Below, in pieces: positions 1 through 10,881 of a stretch of 64,000 nt of DNA. This DNA is from Saprospiraceae bacterium UBA7687 (GTDB lineage Bacteria; Bacteroidota; Bacteroidia; Chitinophagales; Saprospiraceae). Below the pieces are notes generated by a model. It did not search any database and was not told the DNA's origin. It was given only the letters and a program-made list of their open reading frames with translations. Position numbers and translations under genes: made by a program. The DNA is taken from positions 18,569-82,568 of the forward strand of contig DLGT01000108.1 in NCBI GenBank assembly GCA_002482845.1. The letters run 5' to 3'. Within the stretch, counting starts at the first letter, position 1; every line of letters begins with the position of its first letter.

Positions 1-12
1 GGGTATGCAGCG

Positions 13-154
13 CGGAAACCCCAATAATATGTGTAAAATGATAGTGTGCAGCGCGGAAACCCCCATTTTACGATTTTTATGCCTATTTCCGAATCGGAAA
101 CCCCCATTTTACAAATATAATGCCTATCTCCAGTTCGGAAACCCCATTATTTTC
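13..154. repeat. 41-bp tandem repeat, about four units
   Basis: The core CGGAAACCCC recurs at 13, 54, 95 and 136, an exact 41-bp step. The second to fourth units also share CCATT after the core, and the last two junctions share TGCCTAT. One junction, TTTCCG-AAT-CGGAAA (86-100), is a perfect small inverted repeat. The array runs off the left edge, so its true copy number is unknown. Units are contiguous with no unique spacers, so this is a minisatellite-type array and not a CRISPR. Confidence 0.8.
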
Positions 155-605
155 ACTAGACAAGCGTTTCCGCCCTGGATACCTATATTATGGTCTTTTT
201 TGGGCCATTTTCAGCCCTTCATACTCATATCTTGGCTATTTGAAGGTCGCATTTAAGCTATCATTTGTATATAATTGTTTATTTCTGCCCACATTCATGT
301 GTTCATATTATAAAAACTGCTCATTAACATATTGGATTAAATAGCGATTTTCTAATTTTGTCATTATTTTTAACCTGTGATCACTTTTTTAACTGCCCAT
401 TTAGGCAACTATCGTAAAGGAGCATTTCTCATAACGATAAAACTATTACAGACTTTGGCTTAATCTTAAAATTAAACAGTATTTTACGTAGCGAACTAAC
501 AATTTGTCATTATTTTGATACTACGAAACATTATTTCATTTATATTTGCTTTCAAATAAAAATTGTTACAGAATATTACTTACAGACATACTAAAACTTG
601 TAAAT
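155..605. other. Non-coding upstream region of the first secreted-protein gene
   Basis: This AT-rich stretch holds no ORF with coding character. It must contain the promoter of the gene starting at 606, but no clear TTTG/TAnnTTTG pair was found. Nothing else is recognised. Confidence 0.5.
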
Positions 606-3338
606 ATGAAACATTTCTTTTACCTTTTGTTAAGTTTGATATCTATCATTTCTACAGCGCAAGAACAAATTACCAATATCGTGGGAGAAGGCTCCACCAC
701 AAGATATATCTTGAAGGAATACAATGATGAAAAATATATCATGACCACCGTTCCTTTTGATTCACTCAAAGTGTACAAACTTGTGAATGGTACGGCAATT
801 TTTCAGTATGGTAGGAAATTTGATGGGATTTATAGCATGATTAAATACAGCACCACAAATCAATTTCTATTATTTACTGACATCACGGGCTTCAAAGCTT
901 ACAACTTTACCAATAACACACTGCAAGCTATTCCTTACGAAGGATCATTAAATTATACCAATTGGCATGAAGAGAGGGCATTTGGTGATGAAATAATCGT
1001 AGAACAAAATACTTTAGATTTTACACAATCAAAGCCGATTTTTTACGACCTAGACACAGATCAATATAAAGTTTTAAATAGTGCGTTAACCTATCTAAAA
1101 GTAGGTGATCAAAGACTTTATGCTTATACCAATTTAAATAATATAAGTTCTCAACTTTATGTCATAGACAAAGAAAATCTATCTATCATTGACTCCACTA
1201 TTATACCATTATTTAGTGGTGGAAAATTCTTTTTTGATGAGGAAGATTATTTCGTTTATGCAACTAAAAATGAAGTAAAGAGATATAATTTTTTAACATC
1301 CGAGCATGAATTAGTTAAAAATATTGAACAAGATTATTATACTATTAAATTGAGTAAAAGCAATGATGAATATGTTATCGATGTAATTGAAATTCAAAAT
1401 CATAATGTAATTCGTGTAAATGCTGTGACATTGCAGAGTAGTCAAGTATTCTTAGGAGATGAATATGCAAATCCTTATCCAGACATTCTCTATGGAAAGT
1501 ACATCATTAAAGGAGATCAGTTAATTGTCTTGGACACTGCAAGTGGGCAGAAGGTAAGTTTTTATTCATCAACAAGAAAGTCTGAATATACCATTCTGGA
1601 AAATAGATACATCATATACTACTTTAATAGTCAACATTTAATGTTGGACCTAGTCACCATGCAACAGCACGTACTTTCACAAATACCTATTAATTTTACC
1701 GCAAATAATACTGAAGTGATGTACGACAATGGTAATTATTTAGTAAATTTTGATAATTATTTTGGTAATAATCAAAAGTTATATGAGATCGATCTTGCCA
1801 CTAAAACAGGTGAGTATTCTAATAAAATACCAGGCACAAACGAAGGACTTAGAAAAGGTAGTCAATTAATAAAAATTAAAAATGATGTAATCTTAGTTAA
1901 TAGTCAAAACCTTTATGTAGTAAAAGGAAGTAATGCATTAAAACTAAATACAAACCCACTAACCAAAGTAAGACATACAGATTTCAAAGTTCAAAATGAC
2001 GTCTTGTATTGGTGTGAATATGTAAATGATACTTACAATATCTATACCTTAAAAAATGATGCGGCTGTAAAACTTGCGGCTATTCCTAATCTCAACGGAT
2101 TGCCGCCTTTTGATATAATTAATTTATATGATTACGTCGTAACTCCAGATGCCATTTATATCGCAAGTTTAGGCTTTGATCATGTACAATATAAATTTGA
2201 TTTGCAAACAGCAGTATTTTCGAATGTATCAAATGTGAGTAGTTCAGAGTATTTTGGGTTTTATCACAATGAAAACCTTTACTACACAGACGATAAAAAG
2301 ATAAGTATTTTAAAAGCAGATGGAACCAAAGTTTCCATTGAGACAAGTACAAGCACTCATTTTTTCAATCCTTTTCTCACTTTCAAAAACAGACTATTTT
2401 ATGGCAATAACGATGGACTTTATGAAATCGTAAATGAGGATTTGGAACTCAAGGTAGAGGTTAAAAACGGCATTGTTGTCAATTATGTCGTACTAGAAGA
2501 TTACATTAATATAAGTGAATCACCAAACGATTACTTTTATGATGGTACAACATTCCATCACATAGTGAGTAACAACCAATACAGAGGCGCGCAAATTCTA
2601 GATGACTATTTTGTCATGTATGAAGGTGTAGGAATAAATTCAACATTGGCTTCTTTACTCAATTATAAAACAAATACTACCATCACTTTACCAAGCGAAG
2701 TAGCCAAACTTAAGGATATAAGATTATTCAGAAATGGAAGCAAATACATCATGATGGGTTCAGAAGGGTTCATACAATACCACAAAGTAGTCTTGTATGA
2801 AACAGATGAAAATTTGAGTAATTTTGCAAAAATAAACGAGTTTGATGTGACAAGTAATGGTGTCATTTCATCATTTACCGAATATACAAACGAAGGCTTT
2901 TTATACACTGGTAATGTGATGTACTTAATGGATACGTTATTAAATTTTGTGCCAATAGATGGTCTTGCTGGTGAAAACCAAACAAGTGCTGTGTTCGTAC
3001 AAGATGGTTACTTCTACTTCATTGCCATCCACCCAATTAATGGCAGACAACTCTTCAGAATACAACCTTTTTCACTCCGAACTTCTGTAGAGGATGATGC
3101 GACTATCTTTACAAAAGTAAACGTCTACCCTAACCCATCAAGCCAAGAAATCTTTATAGAAGGTGATGTTTTTCACTCTGCGGAGATATACAACTTTAGT
3201 GGGCATATGGTTCAGAAATCAACCATTGGTGATAATAATAGATTGGATATCAATGGCCTGAATAATGGTGTTTATGTTGTTATTTTGACGTCATCAGATG
3301 GAAGTAAAAGTTTGGGTAAGTTTATTAAGATAGATTGA
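606..3338 (+). CDS. T9SS-sorted secreted protein, probable beta-propeller-like, 910 aa
   Basis: The protein begins with a clear signal peptide (MKHFFYLLLSLISIISTAQ) and ends with a type A T9SS sorting domain: VYPNPSSQEIFIEG followed by the closing KFIKID, about the last 75 residues. The reading frame is open 20 codons further upstream, but that extension would bury the signal peptide, so the ATG at 606 is chosen. The body is a long series of beta-rich segments of the type LYEIDL, YYTDDKKISIL and LFYGNNDGLYEI, resembling the ELR/propeller read-outs of many Bacteroidota surface proteins. No catalytic motif is visible. By family knowledge it should cross the inner membrane by Sec, be exported by T9SS and stay at the cell surface or be released. 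Function unknown. Confidence 0.85.
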   Translation: MKHFFYLLLSLISIISTAQEQITNIVGEGSTTRYILKEYNDEKYIMTTVPFDSLKVYKLVNGTAIFQYGRKFDGIYSMIKYSTTNQFLLFTDITGFKAYNFTNNTLQAIPYEGSLNYTNWHEERAFGDEIIVEQNTLDFTQSKPIFYDLDTDQYKVLNSALTYLKVGDQRLYAYTNLNNISSQLYVIDKENLSIIDSTIIPLFSGGKFFFDEEDYFVYATKNEVKRYNFLTSEHELVKNIEQDYYTIKLSKSNDEYVIDVIEIQNHNVIRVNAVTLQSSQVFLGDEYANPYPDILYGKYIIKGDQLIVLDTASGQKVSFYSSTRKSEYTILENRYIIYYFNSQHLMLDLVTMQQHVLSQIPINFTANNTEVMYDNGNYLVNFDNYFGNNQKLYEIDLATKTGEYSNKIPGTNEGLRKGSQLIKIKNDVILVNSQNLYVVKGSNALKLNTNPLTKVRHTDFKVQNDVLYWCEYVNDTYNIYTLKNDAAVKLAAIPNLNGLPPFDIINLYDYVVTPDAIYIASLGFDHVQYKFDLQTAVFSNVSNVSSSEYFGFYHNENLYYTDDKKISILKADGTKVSIETSTSTHFFNPFLTFKNRLFYGNNDGLYEIVNEDLELKVEVKNGIVVNYVVLEDYINISESPNDYFYDGTTFHHIVSNNQYRGAQILDDYFVMYEGVGINSTLASLLNYKTNTTITLPSEVAKLKDIRLFRNGSKYIMMGSEGFIQYHKVVLYETDENLSNFAKINEFDVTSNGVISSFTEYTNEGFLYTGNVMYLMDTLLNFVPIDGLAGENQTSAVFVQDGYFYFIAIHPINGRQLFRIQPFSLRTSVEDDATIFTKVNVYPNPSSQEIFIEGDVFHSAEIYNFSGHMVQKSTIGDNNRLDINGLNNGVYVVILTSSDGSKSLGKFIKID

Positions 3339-3535
3339 TTAACCACTAAGGACAAATAGATAAGCACTAAGCTTCACTGAGCAAACACTTAGTGAGACTT
3401 AGTGGAAATCACAGTGAACTTCGTGGTAAAAAAAATTAACCACTAAGGAGACATAGTCAAGCACTGAGCTTCACTTAGAAAAACACTTAGTGACACTTTA
3501 CCTTAGTGGACTTATTGGTAAAACAAACACTTAAT
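3339..3535. repeat. Two diverged ~97-bp direct repeats downstream of the first secreted-protein gene
   Basis: TTAACCACTAAGG occurs at 3339 and again at 3436, and each copy continues with AGCACT-AGCTTCACT and then CACTTAGTGA further on. The unit is rich in CTTAGTG/CACTAAG, which are mutually complementary, so each copy can fold. The rest of the gap up to 3674 is AT-rich without further structure. Confidence 0.7.
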
Positions 3536-3674
3536 CTGTGTATTATACCATCAGGACCAAGCCCAAAATACCGATTAATCCTTAAAAAGTACCATTTAAT
3601 TAAAATTCTCAGTATTTTTTCCTCATTGGGATAAAGTATTGTTTATTTGCTGCTCGATAAATGTACTTTGTGTT

Positions 3675-4304
3675 ATGGCCATCATTGATAGTTTACTAAG
3701 TCTTAAGCTTTATTTAGAATCTGGAGCTTTTGGTTTTAAATACTCCAAAAACATACTTAGAGAACATATCTTAGATGTGTATGAACAAGGAAGTCAATTT
3801 AAGGTGGGAGTTGCCGTTTATTTTAAATTCAAGATAGAAAATGATCGTGCTCTACCCTATTTAGAATTCAAAAGAGTGGAGTTTAATCAAGCTATCAAAA
3901 CGCTAACTTTTGTTCCTGCTCCAAGTATAATCATGCCTGAATATATCCATATTTCGAAAACAAATAGGGAAGCATTTAATTCCTTCTACTTACCTGCCAC
4001 TGATATTCAAGCTGGAGAAAACATCATAGAAGGTTATGACTTTTGTATTTTTAGTAAGTCACAATTAGATACTATTACCATGTTGTCGACGGAAGTTATT
4101 TTTAGTGGTGCAAAAATCACTTATATGAGTAGTGCTTATTTTCCACCGGCGTCTAAACAATCGCAAGTAGTACAAGGAGAAACCGATTATTTCACTTTAA
4201 AACTTGAAGGAGAAACTAATGGCATCGGCATCAATGTTACTTCGGGTTCATTACCAATAATACAGGTCGCAGCTCCATGTCCACCTAACTGGAGAAATGA
4301 ATAA
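3675..4304 (+). CDS. Hypothetical protein, 209 aa
   Basis: Not recognised. The frame is open 12 codons upstream, but the ATG at 3675 (MAIIDSLLSLKLYLESG) gives the more natural soluble start, and a TACTTTG sequence at 3664-3670 resembles a slightly short -7 element just before it. There is no signal peptide, transmembrane segment or Cys/His motif. The middle has alternating beta-like segments (FKFKIENDRALPYLEFKRVEF), suggesting an all-beta fold. It stands alone between two secreted-protein genes. Confidence 0.6.
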   Translation: MAIIDSLLSLKLYLESGAFGFKYSKNILREHILDVYEQGSQFKVGVAVYFKFKIENDRALPYLEFKRVEFNQAIKTLTFVPAPSIIMPEYIHISKTNREAFNSFYLPATDIQAGENIIEGYDFCIFSKSQLDTITMLSTEVIFSGAKITYMSSAYFPPASKQSQVVQGETDYFTLKLEGETNGIGINVTSGSLPIIQVAAPCPPNWRNE

Positions 4305-4731
4305 AACAACACTTAAACCTCGGCTAACCTATAGGTCAATTTATATATAGTGATTATTAAGATAGCCATACATTTATAACAGCTATCATAAAGCTTAGTG
4401 AAGAGACGGCAAATTGGTCACATATCAAATATTCCATTTTGTATTGCGCAAATTTTCAAACTCTCCATGTAATAAATTATAATTTGCCCACAAAAGCAAC
4501 TATTTACATCTATAAATCACTTTTAAATGGGTGAATGTTTCATTATTAAATGTATATTTGGGTTTATTTTGACTCATATTAAATATAAATAAGAAAAACA
4601 TTTACTGTAATAGGTCAGCATAAGTTAGTTCTATAAAACGGTAAACTTTATTTTGGGTGTCAGTTTCCTAACTTTCGTAGATTTTTAGAACACCTATTCA
4701 TAATGTCATTAGAAAAGAGAAGCAATTAGTG
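4305..4731. other. Intergenic region with candidate promoter for the 2049-aa secreted protein
   Basis: No gene is seen. TATATTTG at 4553-4560 matches the Bacteroidota -7 consensus TAnnTTTG on the plus strand, about 170 bp before the next start; a -33 TTTG at correct spacing is not evident. The remainder is AT-rich. Confidence 0.4.
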
Positions 4732-7700
4732 ATGAACCAACCGTACCCTAACATTATTTATAAGATAATAATAACATCTTTGTTTGTTTTCTATTTCAAC
4801 CTACATGGTAATAGTCAATGTGCTTGTACAAATTGCCCAGTCACCTTACCTAATTCTGGAACTGCAGAAGGTTTTCTAACGATATCTGGCGCTACATCAG
4901 GTACGCTCAACGCTACACAATTTGTAAAAGCAGTCAATATAAATGTAGACCATGATGCGCTCAGAGAATGTGAAATCACTTTGATAGCTCCAAATGGAAG
5001 TTCAGTACTTTTATCAGACAATTCTGGTATTGCTGTAAATAATAATATTAGTTATGACATTTGTATCCTTGATTGCACTGGTAGTCCTGTACCCGACCCT
5101 GGTTTTCCGATCAATTTTACATCCAATGCAAACTATATGACTGGACAGACATATACAGGTTCATATTTTACATATAACGGTGGATGTCTCAGCACTTTGA
5201 CTGGACCTGTGGATGGTCAGTGGACATTGAGATTTCAAGATTTTATTGGTGGCGATGGCGGAACTTTAAATGATTGGTCAATAGAATTGGCTGATAATGC
5301 TGGCACAAGTTGTACATTCGTTTGTGCAACTCCGAGTTCTTGTCTAGCAAATGGTACCTTAGCAAACATACCTCAAAACCAAATATACTGTGAAGGCTCA
5401 CCAAATCTAGATTTTAATCTAACTATAACATCCAATCCTCCCTTGGATCCGAATGAATATTCCACGACTTTTTTATTACAAAACACGGTAACACAAACAA
5501 CTTTAGAATATGACCCCAATCAAAATTTTACGGATTTGCCACCGGGTCAATATAGTATTTGTGGATTAGTGTATCTTACCACAGATGGCCCCAGCCTACC
5601 ACCTATCAATGGGACGAATCTAATTCCTGTTATACAACAGTTGATTGACGATGACATTATTTGCGCGGCTTTTGCGCTTCTTAATTGTTGGACTTTTGAA
5701 GTTGAAGAAGCACTCGATTTACCCATCACCATAGAAGGTCCAGAAATTGTTTGTGCGGGTCAGTTAGTCACTTATACCATAATCAATCCTTATGGAAATG
5801 ATGTAGATCCTACTGTAGGAATTACCATGGGAGGTTTTGGATTCTTTCAGATTGTGGGTGACCAAGTGAATGTTATTTGGCTATCAGGTCCTGGCACTAT
5901 TTGTGTTTCTGCGGAAAATAGTTGTGGTATGGTAGAAGATTGTATTGATATCAATGTAAACGAATATATTTATGACCCTACTATTTTAGGAAATCCAATT
6001 GTGTGTTTTGGTGATATAGAAACCTATCAATTGATACCCTCTCTCCCTATAGATTATACCATCTCATGGGAAGTTACCAATGGTAGCTTTATAAATATCA
6101 TGGATAATGAAGTTACAGTATCATGGGGCAATGGACCTTCTGGGCAAGTCTGTGCATTTATTTTAAATCCGTGTAATCAAATGACAAATATATGTTTTGA
6201 TGTGGTGATAACTCAACCTGCACCACCACCCAATATTACTTTGCCATCTTCAGCTTGTATTGGTTCAAACTTCCTGGCAACTCTTAATGATGCTAATCTG
6301 TATGAAACTATCAATTGGACTGTAAATCCTGGCTCCATTTTATCAGGTCAAGGAAGTGGGCAAATAACAGTCAATCCAACTTCTCTAGGCACGATAACAA
6401 TTTGTGTGGATGTGACCTCGGAATGTAGCCAACCGCAGACTATCTGCCAAGATTTACAAATTATAGATCCACCATCACCCACTATAGCAATCATTACACA
6501 ATGTGGACTTTCGTCAAATCTAACAGCTTCTTTTCCAAATTTTTCATCGACTTATATTTGGACACAAATATCTGGCCCGGGAACGATTAGTTTTAATCCA
6601 CCTAATGGCGCTTCCACTGATATTACAGCTACCCTACCTGGCGCATACATCATTCAATTATCAGAAACATTAAACGGGTGTACAGGCGTAAACACAATTG
6701 CTGTCACGTTACAACCTAATCTTTTGGTTTCTAGCCCCACTTTTGATTGTAATAATGCTAATGGATACACGGTTTCATTTACCATAAATGGTGGTTTAGC
6801 TCCTTATACAGTAGATAATAATGCCATTATCGGCAATAGCTTTACTTCTACCTTAATACCATTCGGTTCTGATTATAATTTTATAATAAATGATAGTGAA
6901 GATTGTGAGATAATCTTATCAGGTAGTCAAGATTGTCCTTGTGTGTCTGATGCAGGGGTTAGTAGTAGCCAGTTGATAGAAGTTTGTGAAGATCAGTTAG
7001 CTGTTGGAAGCTTAGCAACAAGTACATTTTTAGATTTTAATGATATAGGATTTTATGTTTTGCATGATAATCCAGGAACTATTTTATGGAGTATATTTAG
7101 TTCAAATGTTGTACCGGAGTTTATATTTATACCCACTCTGCAATATGGTGTAACTTATTACATTTCATATGTTGTCGGAAATAATCTAGGTGGCACTGTA
7201 GACCTAAGTGATCCATGTCTTTCCATATCTTTGGGCCAACCAATTGTATTCAATCAAATACCTAGTCCGAATGCAGGGATTGACCTGCAAGTTTGTGGAA
7301 ATACCTTTACACTCAATGGATCTAATTCTGTAAATGGAAGTACCACCACTTGGAATGTGATTTCGAGTGGTAATATTGACATTGATTTTCCTGATCTATT
7401 AAATACCCAAGTAATGGTTGATGGCAATGGAATATATCAGTTTTTATTGGAAGAAAACAATCAAGGTTGTGTTAATGAAGACATCGTAGAAGTAGAAGTT
7501 TTTGATGCACTTACGACTCAAATAACAAGCGTAGATTGTGACCCTTTGGATGGCGGATATACCGTGACTTTTAGCATTTCAGGTGGACAAGCACCATACA
7601 TTGTGAATGGTGATCCTATTGTAGGAAATACCTACACATCTTCACTCATCTCTTCTGGTACTGCCTACAATTTTGACATTGTGGACGGTATCAATTGTTT

Positions 7701-10700
7701 TACAGCATTGCAAGGTATCTTTAATTGTGATTGTACTACACAAGGAGGAACCATGTCAGCTACTGAACAGATTATATGTGCGGAAGGAGGAAGTGTCAAT
7801 GCAATTTACAATAGCGATGGAATATTAGATGGAGACGATGTAGGTATGTATGTTTTGCATACAAGTGCCAATAATATTTTAGGTACGGTGTTGGCAACCA
7901 ATCAAACTGGAATTTTTAGTTATCAATCAAGCTTTAATCTCAATACACGATACTACATCTCTTATGTTATAGGCAATAATTTGAATGGAAATGTCGATCT
8001 AAGTGATATTTGTCTTGGCGTTTCTCCTGGTCAACCTGTCATATTCCGAGGCAATCCTTTGGTAAATATCAATCCTGTATCAGATACTTGTGCACTTACA
8101 AATATAGTGTCTATCAATCCTCAATCTGGTACAAATTATGTTTGGTCTACCATGAGTAATAATATAAGTTTTGCAAACCAAAATAGCTTTCAGACCTTGG
8201 TCAGCGGGACTACCTTTGGTACTTATGATGTCTCATTGATAGCTAGTAATGATGTATGCAGCGACACTTCTACATTTAACATCACATTTAATCAAGCTGT
8301 GAGTTTCGGGCCGATTGCATATGAATGTCAAGATGTTACATCTTATGAAACTACCATTCCAATCATTGGGACAGCTCCTTTTACATCAAGTATTTCTTCA
8401 ACAGAAGTAACACCCAATCAATTACTGTTTGAAAATCTACCATCAGGTGTTGGCACACAAGTCATTATAACTTCTATAAATGGATGTGTAGACAGTACAA
8501 ATTTGACGTTCAACTGTGCCTGCCAAAGTATAACTGGTACTATGTCAAATACCTTATTAAGCGCTTGTGAAGGTGAATCTGTTGTTTCAGAATATAATTT
8601 TGATGGAATACTCGGTGAAGTTGACAGTTTTATTTACATACTGCACACTTCGCCTACCACCACTTTAGGGACGATATTAGCGACATCAGCAGATGGAAGT
8701 TTTACCAAATCATCAAATATAGATTTCGGTACGATTTATTACATTTCATATGTTTCTGTAAACTACGACAATGGAAATTATGTGATCCAACCATGTTCTT
8801 TTGTGACTGCGGGTCAGCCTGTAGTCTTTTACCAAAACCCAACTTTGACATGGGACGTTATAGTAGCACCTTGTGCGTTAAGTGCAGATTTCGTGTATAG
8901 TTCTACTGACAATATTACTAACTTTGATTTGACATTAGTGCCACCCGATGCATTTGCGGTTGTAAATATCCTAGGTATTCTCTCTGACAAACCAGGGATT
9001 TATACCGCGACTTTAGATGTTGAAGGGAATGGATGTGTGACTACTTTCACTAAAACTTTCGAACTATTTGATGCTCCTATAGTCAATAATCTCATTACGG
9101 AATGTAATGGCCTAGAATTTAGTACGAGTTTCGAAATAACAGGTGGTACAGCGCCCTATTTCCTAAACGGAGATACACCTATAACATCACCTTACGTTAG
9201 TGATAATTTTGCAAGTTTGACCAATTTTTCCTTTTTTGTTGAAGACAATAGAGGATGTACTACACCTTTGATTGTGGAGACAATAGAATGTCTATGTATA
9301 ACTGATGCTGGCTCTTTAAATTCAGGTAATATTACACTTTGCGAAGGAGAAGACCTATCACCTACCCTTATAGAAAACTTTACGTTAGACAGTGGTGATA
9401 GTTTTGAATATATTCTGCACGATGGAGATATAAACAGTATTGGTAACATCTTGGTAAGAACAAAAACTCTTCCCATACCTTATGATCCATCCTTTGCAGG
9501 AAATACGTTTATATTGACCAGAATAGTTGGACAAAGTGATCAAAATGGGGAAATAAATATTGCTAGTGAATGTTCAGATTTTACAACAGGAATACAAGTT
9601 AACTGGACATCAAAACCAGGTATTGCCATATCATTAGAAGAATATACTTGTGAAGAAAGTCCCATTTTCTTTAATATCTCAAACCCAATTGGTGGTCTCT
9701 TAGAAGTAAGTATAAATCAGAGTATCGTGGCAGACTTTGGCTATGTGGATGGCAGACTTGTGCTAATCAATGAGAATCTTAAAAATGGAGATCTTTTAAC
9801 GTATACGTTTACAGATAATTTTGGGTGTACGTATGATGTCGGAAGTGATGTATTAGACATCAGAAATAAACCAAATGCAGGGACAGATGATCAATCTTTT
9901 GCAACTTGTAACAATATAGCAATTACAGTTAATCTGGATGACTTTATAACTTTTGCTGATAAAGGAGGACAATGGTACTTGAGAGATTTTACGAACCCAA
10001 TACCTTCTATATTAAACCTTGAAGATAGTATTAAAGCCAATTTCAAGGTTTATTATACTGTAAATAATGAATGTGGTTCAGATACTTCTTCAGTCGAAGG
10101 CATCAGACTTCCTTTACCTGAATTCGAGTTAGGCATAACGGATCCACTTTGTTTTGGCCAATCAGATGGCACTATAAATATTATTCCATTGGACCTTACT
10201 CAAGATGTAGATTACTCCTTAGATGGCACTCCATTGGATAATTTAACTATAGAAAATCTCCCTGCGGGTCAGTTTACGATACTAGCTGTCAATAGCTTTA
10301 CTTGCAGGGTTGAGCAAATGATTGACTTGATCCCACCCGCCGCATTTGATATTGATCTAGGCTTGGACATCACCATCGATCAGGGTGAGACCATTGAAGT
10401 AGATTTCACATCTAATTTAGCATTTGAAGATATTTTGTCAACCACATGGTCTTTGCCAAATGGTGAAATCATAACCGAAAAGTTACCAGGCATATCATTT
10501 ATTGGGGATATATCTGGGCAAGTCAGTCTAGAAATAGTTGATAACAATGGTTGTTCAGCGCAAGATTCATTACAAATAACCGTTAATGAAAGTACAACTG
10601 AAATAGTCTTACCCAACATCATCTTGCCTGGATCGACAACCAATGGACTATTTACGATTACTAATGGTACAGCAATTGCAGAAGTGACAACTTGCGCTAT

Positions 10701-10881
10701 ATATGACCGATGGGGCAACAATGTATATAACATAGACAAGGTTCTACCCGAACTTGTCGTTTGGGATGGAAGTTTCAAGGGTGCTGATTGTCAACCGGGT
10801 GTTTATGTATACAAAATAGCCTTAAAACTTATAAACGGTAAAGAGAAAACATTGGCAGGAGATATCACGATTTTGCGATAA
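4732..10881 (+). CDS. Giant secreted P-domain / PKD-like repeat protein with T9SS type B sorting domain, 2049 aa
   Basis: After a signal peptide (IIITSLFVFYFNLHGNSQC) comes a proprotein-convertase P-domain at about residues 35-190, marked by DHDALRECEITLIAPNGSS and GPVDGQWTLRFQD. Then follow Ig/PKD-like beta modules with paired cysteines. Between about residues 735 and 1600 a module of about 263 residues occurs four times, beginning at CPCVSDAG, CDCTTQGG, CACQSITG and CLCITDAG, with the internal motif YVLHTS..LGTILAT and, in most copies, YYISYV. The last 90 residues match the gliding-motility-associated (type B) sorting domain: CAIYDRWGNNVYN, VVWDGSFKGADCQPGVYVYKI, closing DITILR. A GTG at 4729 directly precedes the chosen ATG. 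By family knowledge it is a T9SS substrate displayed on the surface, likely an adhesin or scaffold. No protease triad accompanies the P-domain. Confidence 0.9.
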   Translation: MNQPYPNIIYKIIITSLFVFYFNLHGNSQCACTNCPVTLPNSGTAEGFLTISGATSGTLNATQFVKAVNINVDHDALRECEITLIAPNGSSVLLSDNSGIAVNNNISYDICILDCTGSPVPDPGFPINFTSNANYMTGQTYTGSYFTYNGGCLSTLTGPVDGQWTLRFQDFIGGDGGTLNDWSIELADNAGTSCTFVCATPSSCLANGTLANIPQNQIYCEGSPNLDFNLTITSNPPLDPNEYSTTFLLQNTVTQTTLEYDPNQNFTDLPPGQYSICGLVYLTTDGPSLPPINGTNLIPVIQQLIDDDIICAAFALLNCWTFEVEEALDLPITIEGPEIVCAGQLVTYTIINPYGNDVDPTVGITMGGFGFFQIVGDQVNVIWLSGPGTICVSAENSCGMVEDCIDINVNEYIYDPTILGNPIVCFGDIETYQLIPSLPIDYTISWEVTNGSFINIMDNEVTVSWGNGPSGQVCAFILNPCNQMTNICFDVVITQPAPPPNITLPSSACIGSNFLATLNDANLYETINWTVNPGSILSGQGSGQITVNPTSLGTITICVDVTSECSQPQTICQDLQIIDPPSPTIAIITQCGLSSNLTASFPNFSSTYIWTQISGPGTISFNPPNGASTDITATLPGAYIIQLSETLNGCTGVNTIAVTLQPNLLVSSPTFDCNNANGYTVSFTINGGLAPYTVDNNAIIGNSFTSTLIPFGSDYNFIINDSEDCEIILSGSQDCPCVSDAGVSSSQLIEVCEDQLAVGSLATSTFLDFNDIGFYVLHDNPGTILWSIFSSNVVPEFIFIPTLQYGVTYYISYVVGNNLGGTVDLSDPCLSISLGQPIVFNQIPSPNAGIDLQVCGNTFTLNGSNSVNGSTTTWNVISSGNIDIDFPDLLNTQVMVDGNGIYQFLLEENNQGCVNEDIVEVEVFDALTTQITSVDCDPLDGGYTVTFSISGGQAPYIVNGDPIVGNTYTSSLISSGTAYNFDIVDGINCFTALQGIFNCDCTTQGGTMSATEQIICAEGGSVNAIYNSDGILDGDDVGMYVLHTSANNILGTVLATNQTGIFSYQSSFNLNTRYYISYVIGNNLNGNVDLSDICLGVSPGQPVIFRGNPLVNINPVSDTCALTNIVSINPQSGTNYVWSTMSNNISFANQNSFQTLVSGTTFGTYDVSLIASNDVCSDTSTFNITFNQAVSFGPIAYECQDVTSYETTIPIIGTAPFTSSISSTEVTPNQLLFENLPSGVGTQVIITSINGCVDSTNLTFNCACQSITGTMSNTLLSACEGESVVSEYNFDGILGEVDSFIYILHTSPTTTLGTILATSADGSFTKSSNIDFGTIYYISYVSVNYDNGNYVIQPCSFVTAGQPVVFYQNPTLTWDVIVAPCALSADFVYSSTDNITNFDLTLVPPDAFAVVNILGILSDKPGIYTATLDVEGNGCVTTFTKTFELFDAPIVNNLITECNGLEFSTSFEITGGTAPYFLNGDTPITSPYVSDNFASLTNFSFFVEDNRGCTTPLIVETIECLCITDAGSLNSGNITLCEGEDLSPTLIENFTLDSGDSFEYILHDGDINSIGNILVRTKTLPIPYDPSFAGNTFILTRIVGQSDQNGEINIASECSDFTTGIQVNWTSKPGIAISLEEYTCEESPIFFNISNPIGGLLEVSINQSIVADFGYVDGRLVLINENLKNGDLLTYTFTDNFGCTYDVGSDVLDIRNKPNAGTDDQSFATCNNIAITVNLDDFITFADKGGQWYLRDFTNPIPSILNLEDSIKANFKVYYTVNNECGSDTSSVEGIRLPLPEFELGITDPLCFGQSDGTINIIPLDLTQDVDYSLDGTPLDNLTIENLPAGQFTILAVNSFTCRVEQMIDLIPPAAFDIDLGLDITIDQGETIEVDFTSNLAFEDILSTTWSLPNGEIITEKLPGISFIGDISGQVSLEIVDNNGCSAQDSLQITVNESTTEIVLPNIILPGSTTNGLFTITNGTAIAEVTTCAIYDRWGNNVYNIDKVLPELVVWDGSFKGADCQPGVYVYKIALKLINGKEKTLAGDITILR

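Noticed and set aside
13..154. CRISPR array
   Set aside because: Units are contiguous and diverged with no unique spacers, and no cas gene is nearby.
5..344. Two overlapping ORFs at the left edge
   Set aside because: Both run through the 41-bp tandem repeat and have no protein-like features.
10380..10778. 132-codon minus-strand ORF inside the giant P-domain gene
   Set aside because: It lies fully antisense to a well-supported coding region and has no recognisable features.
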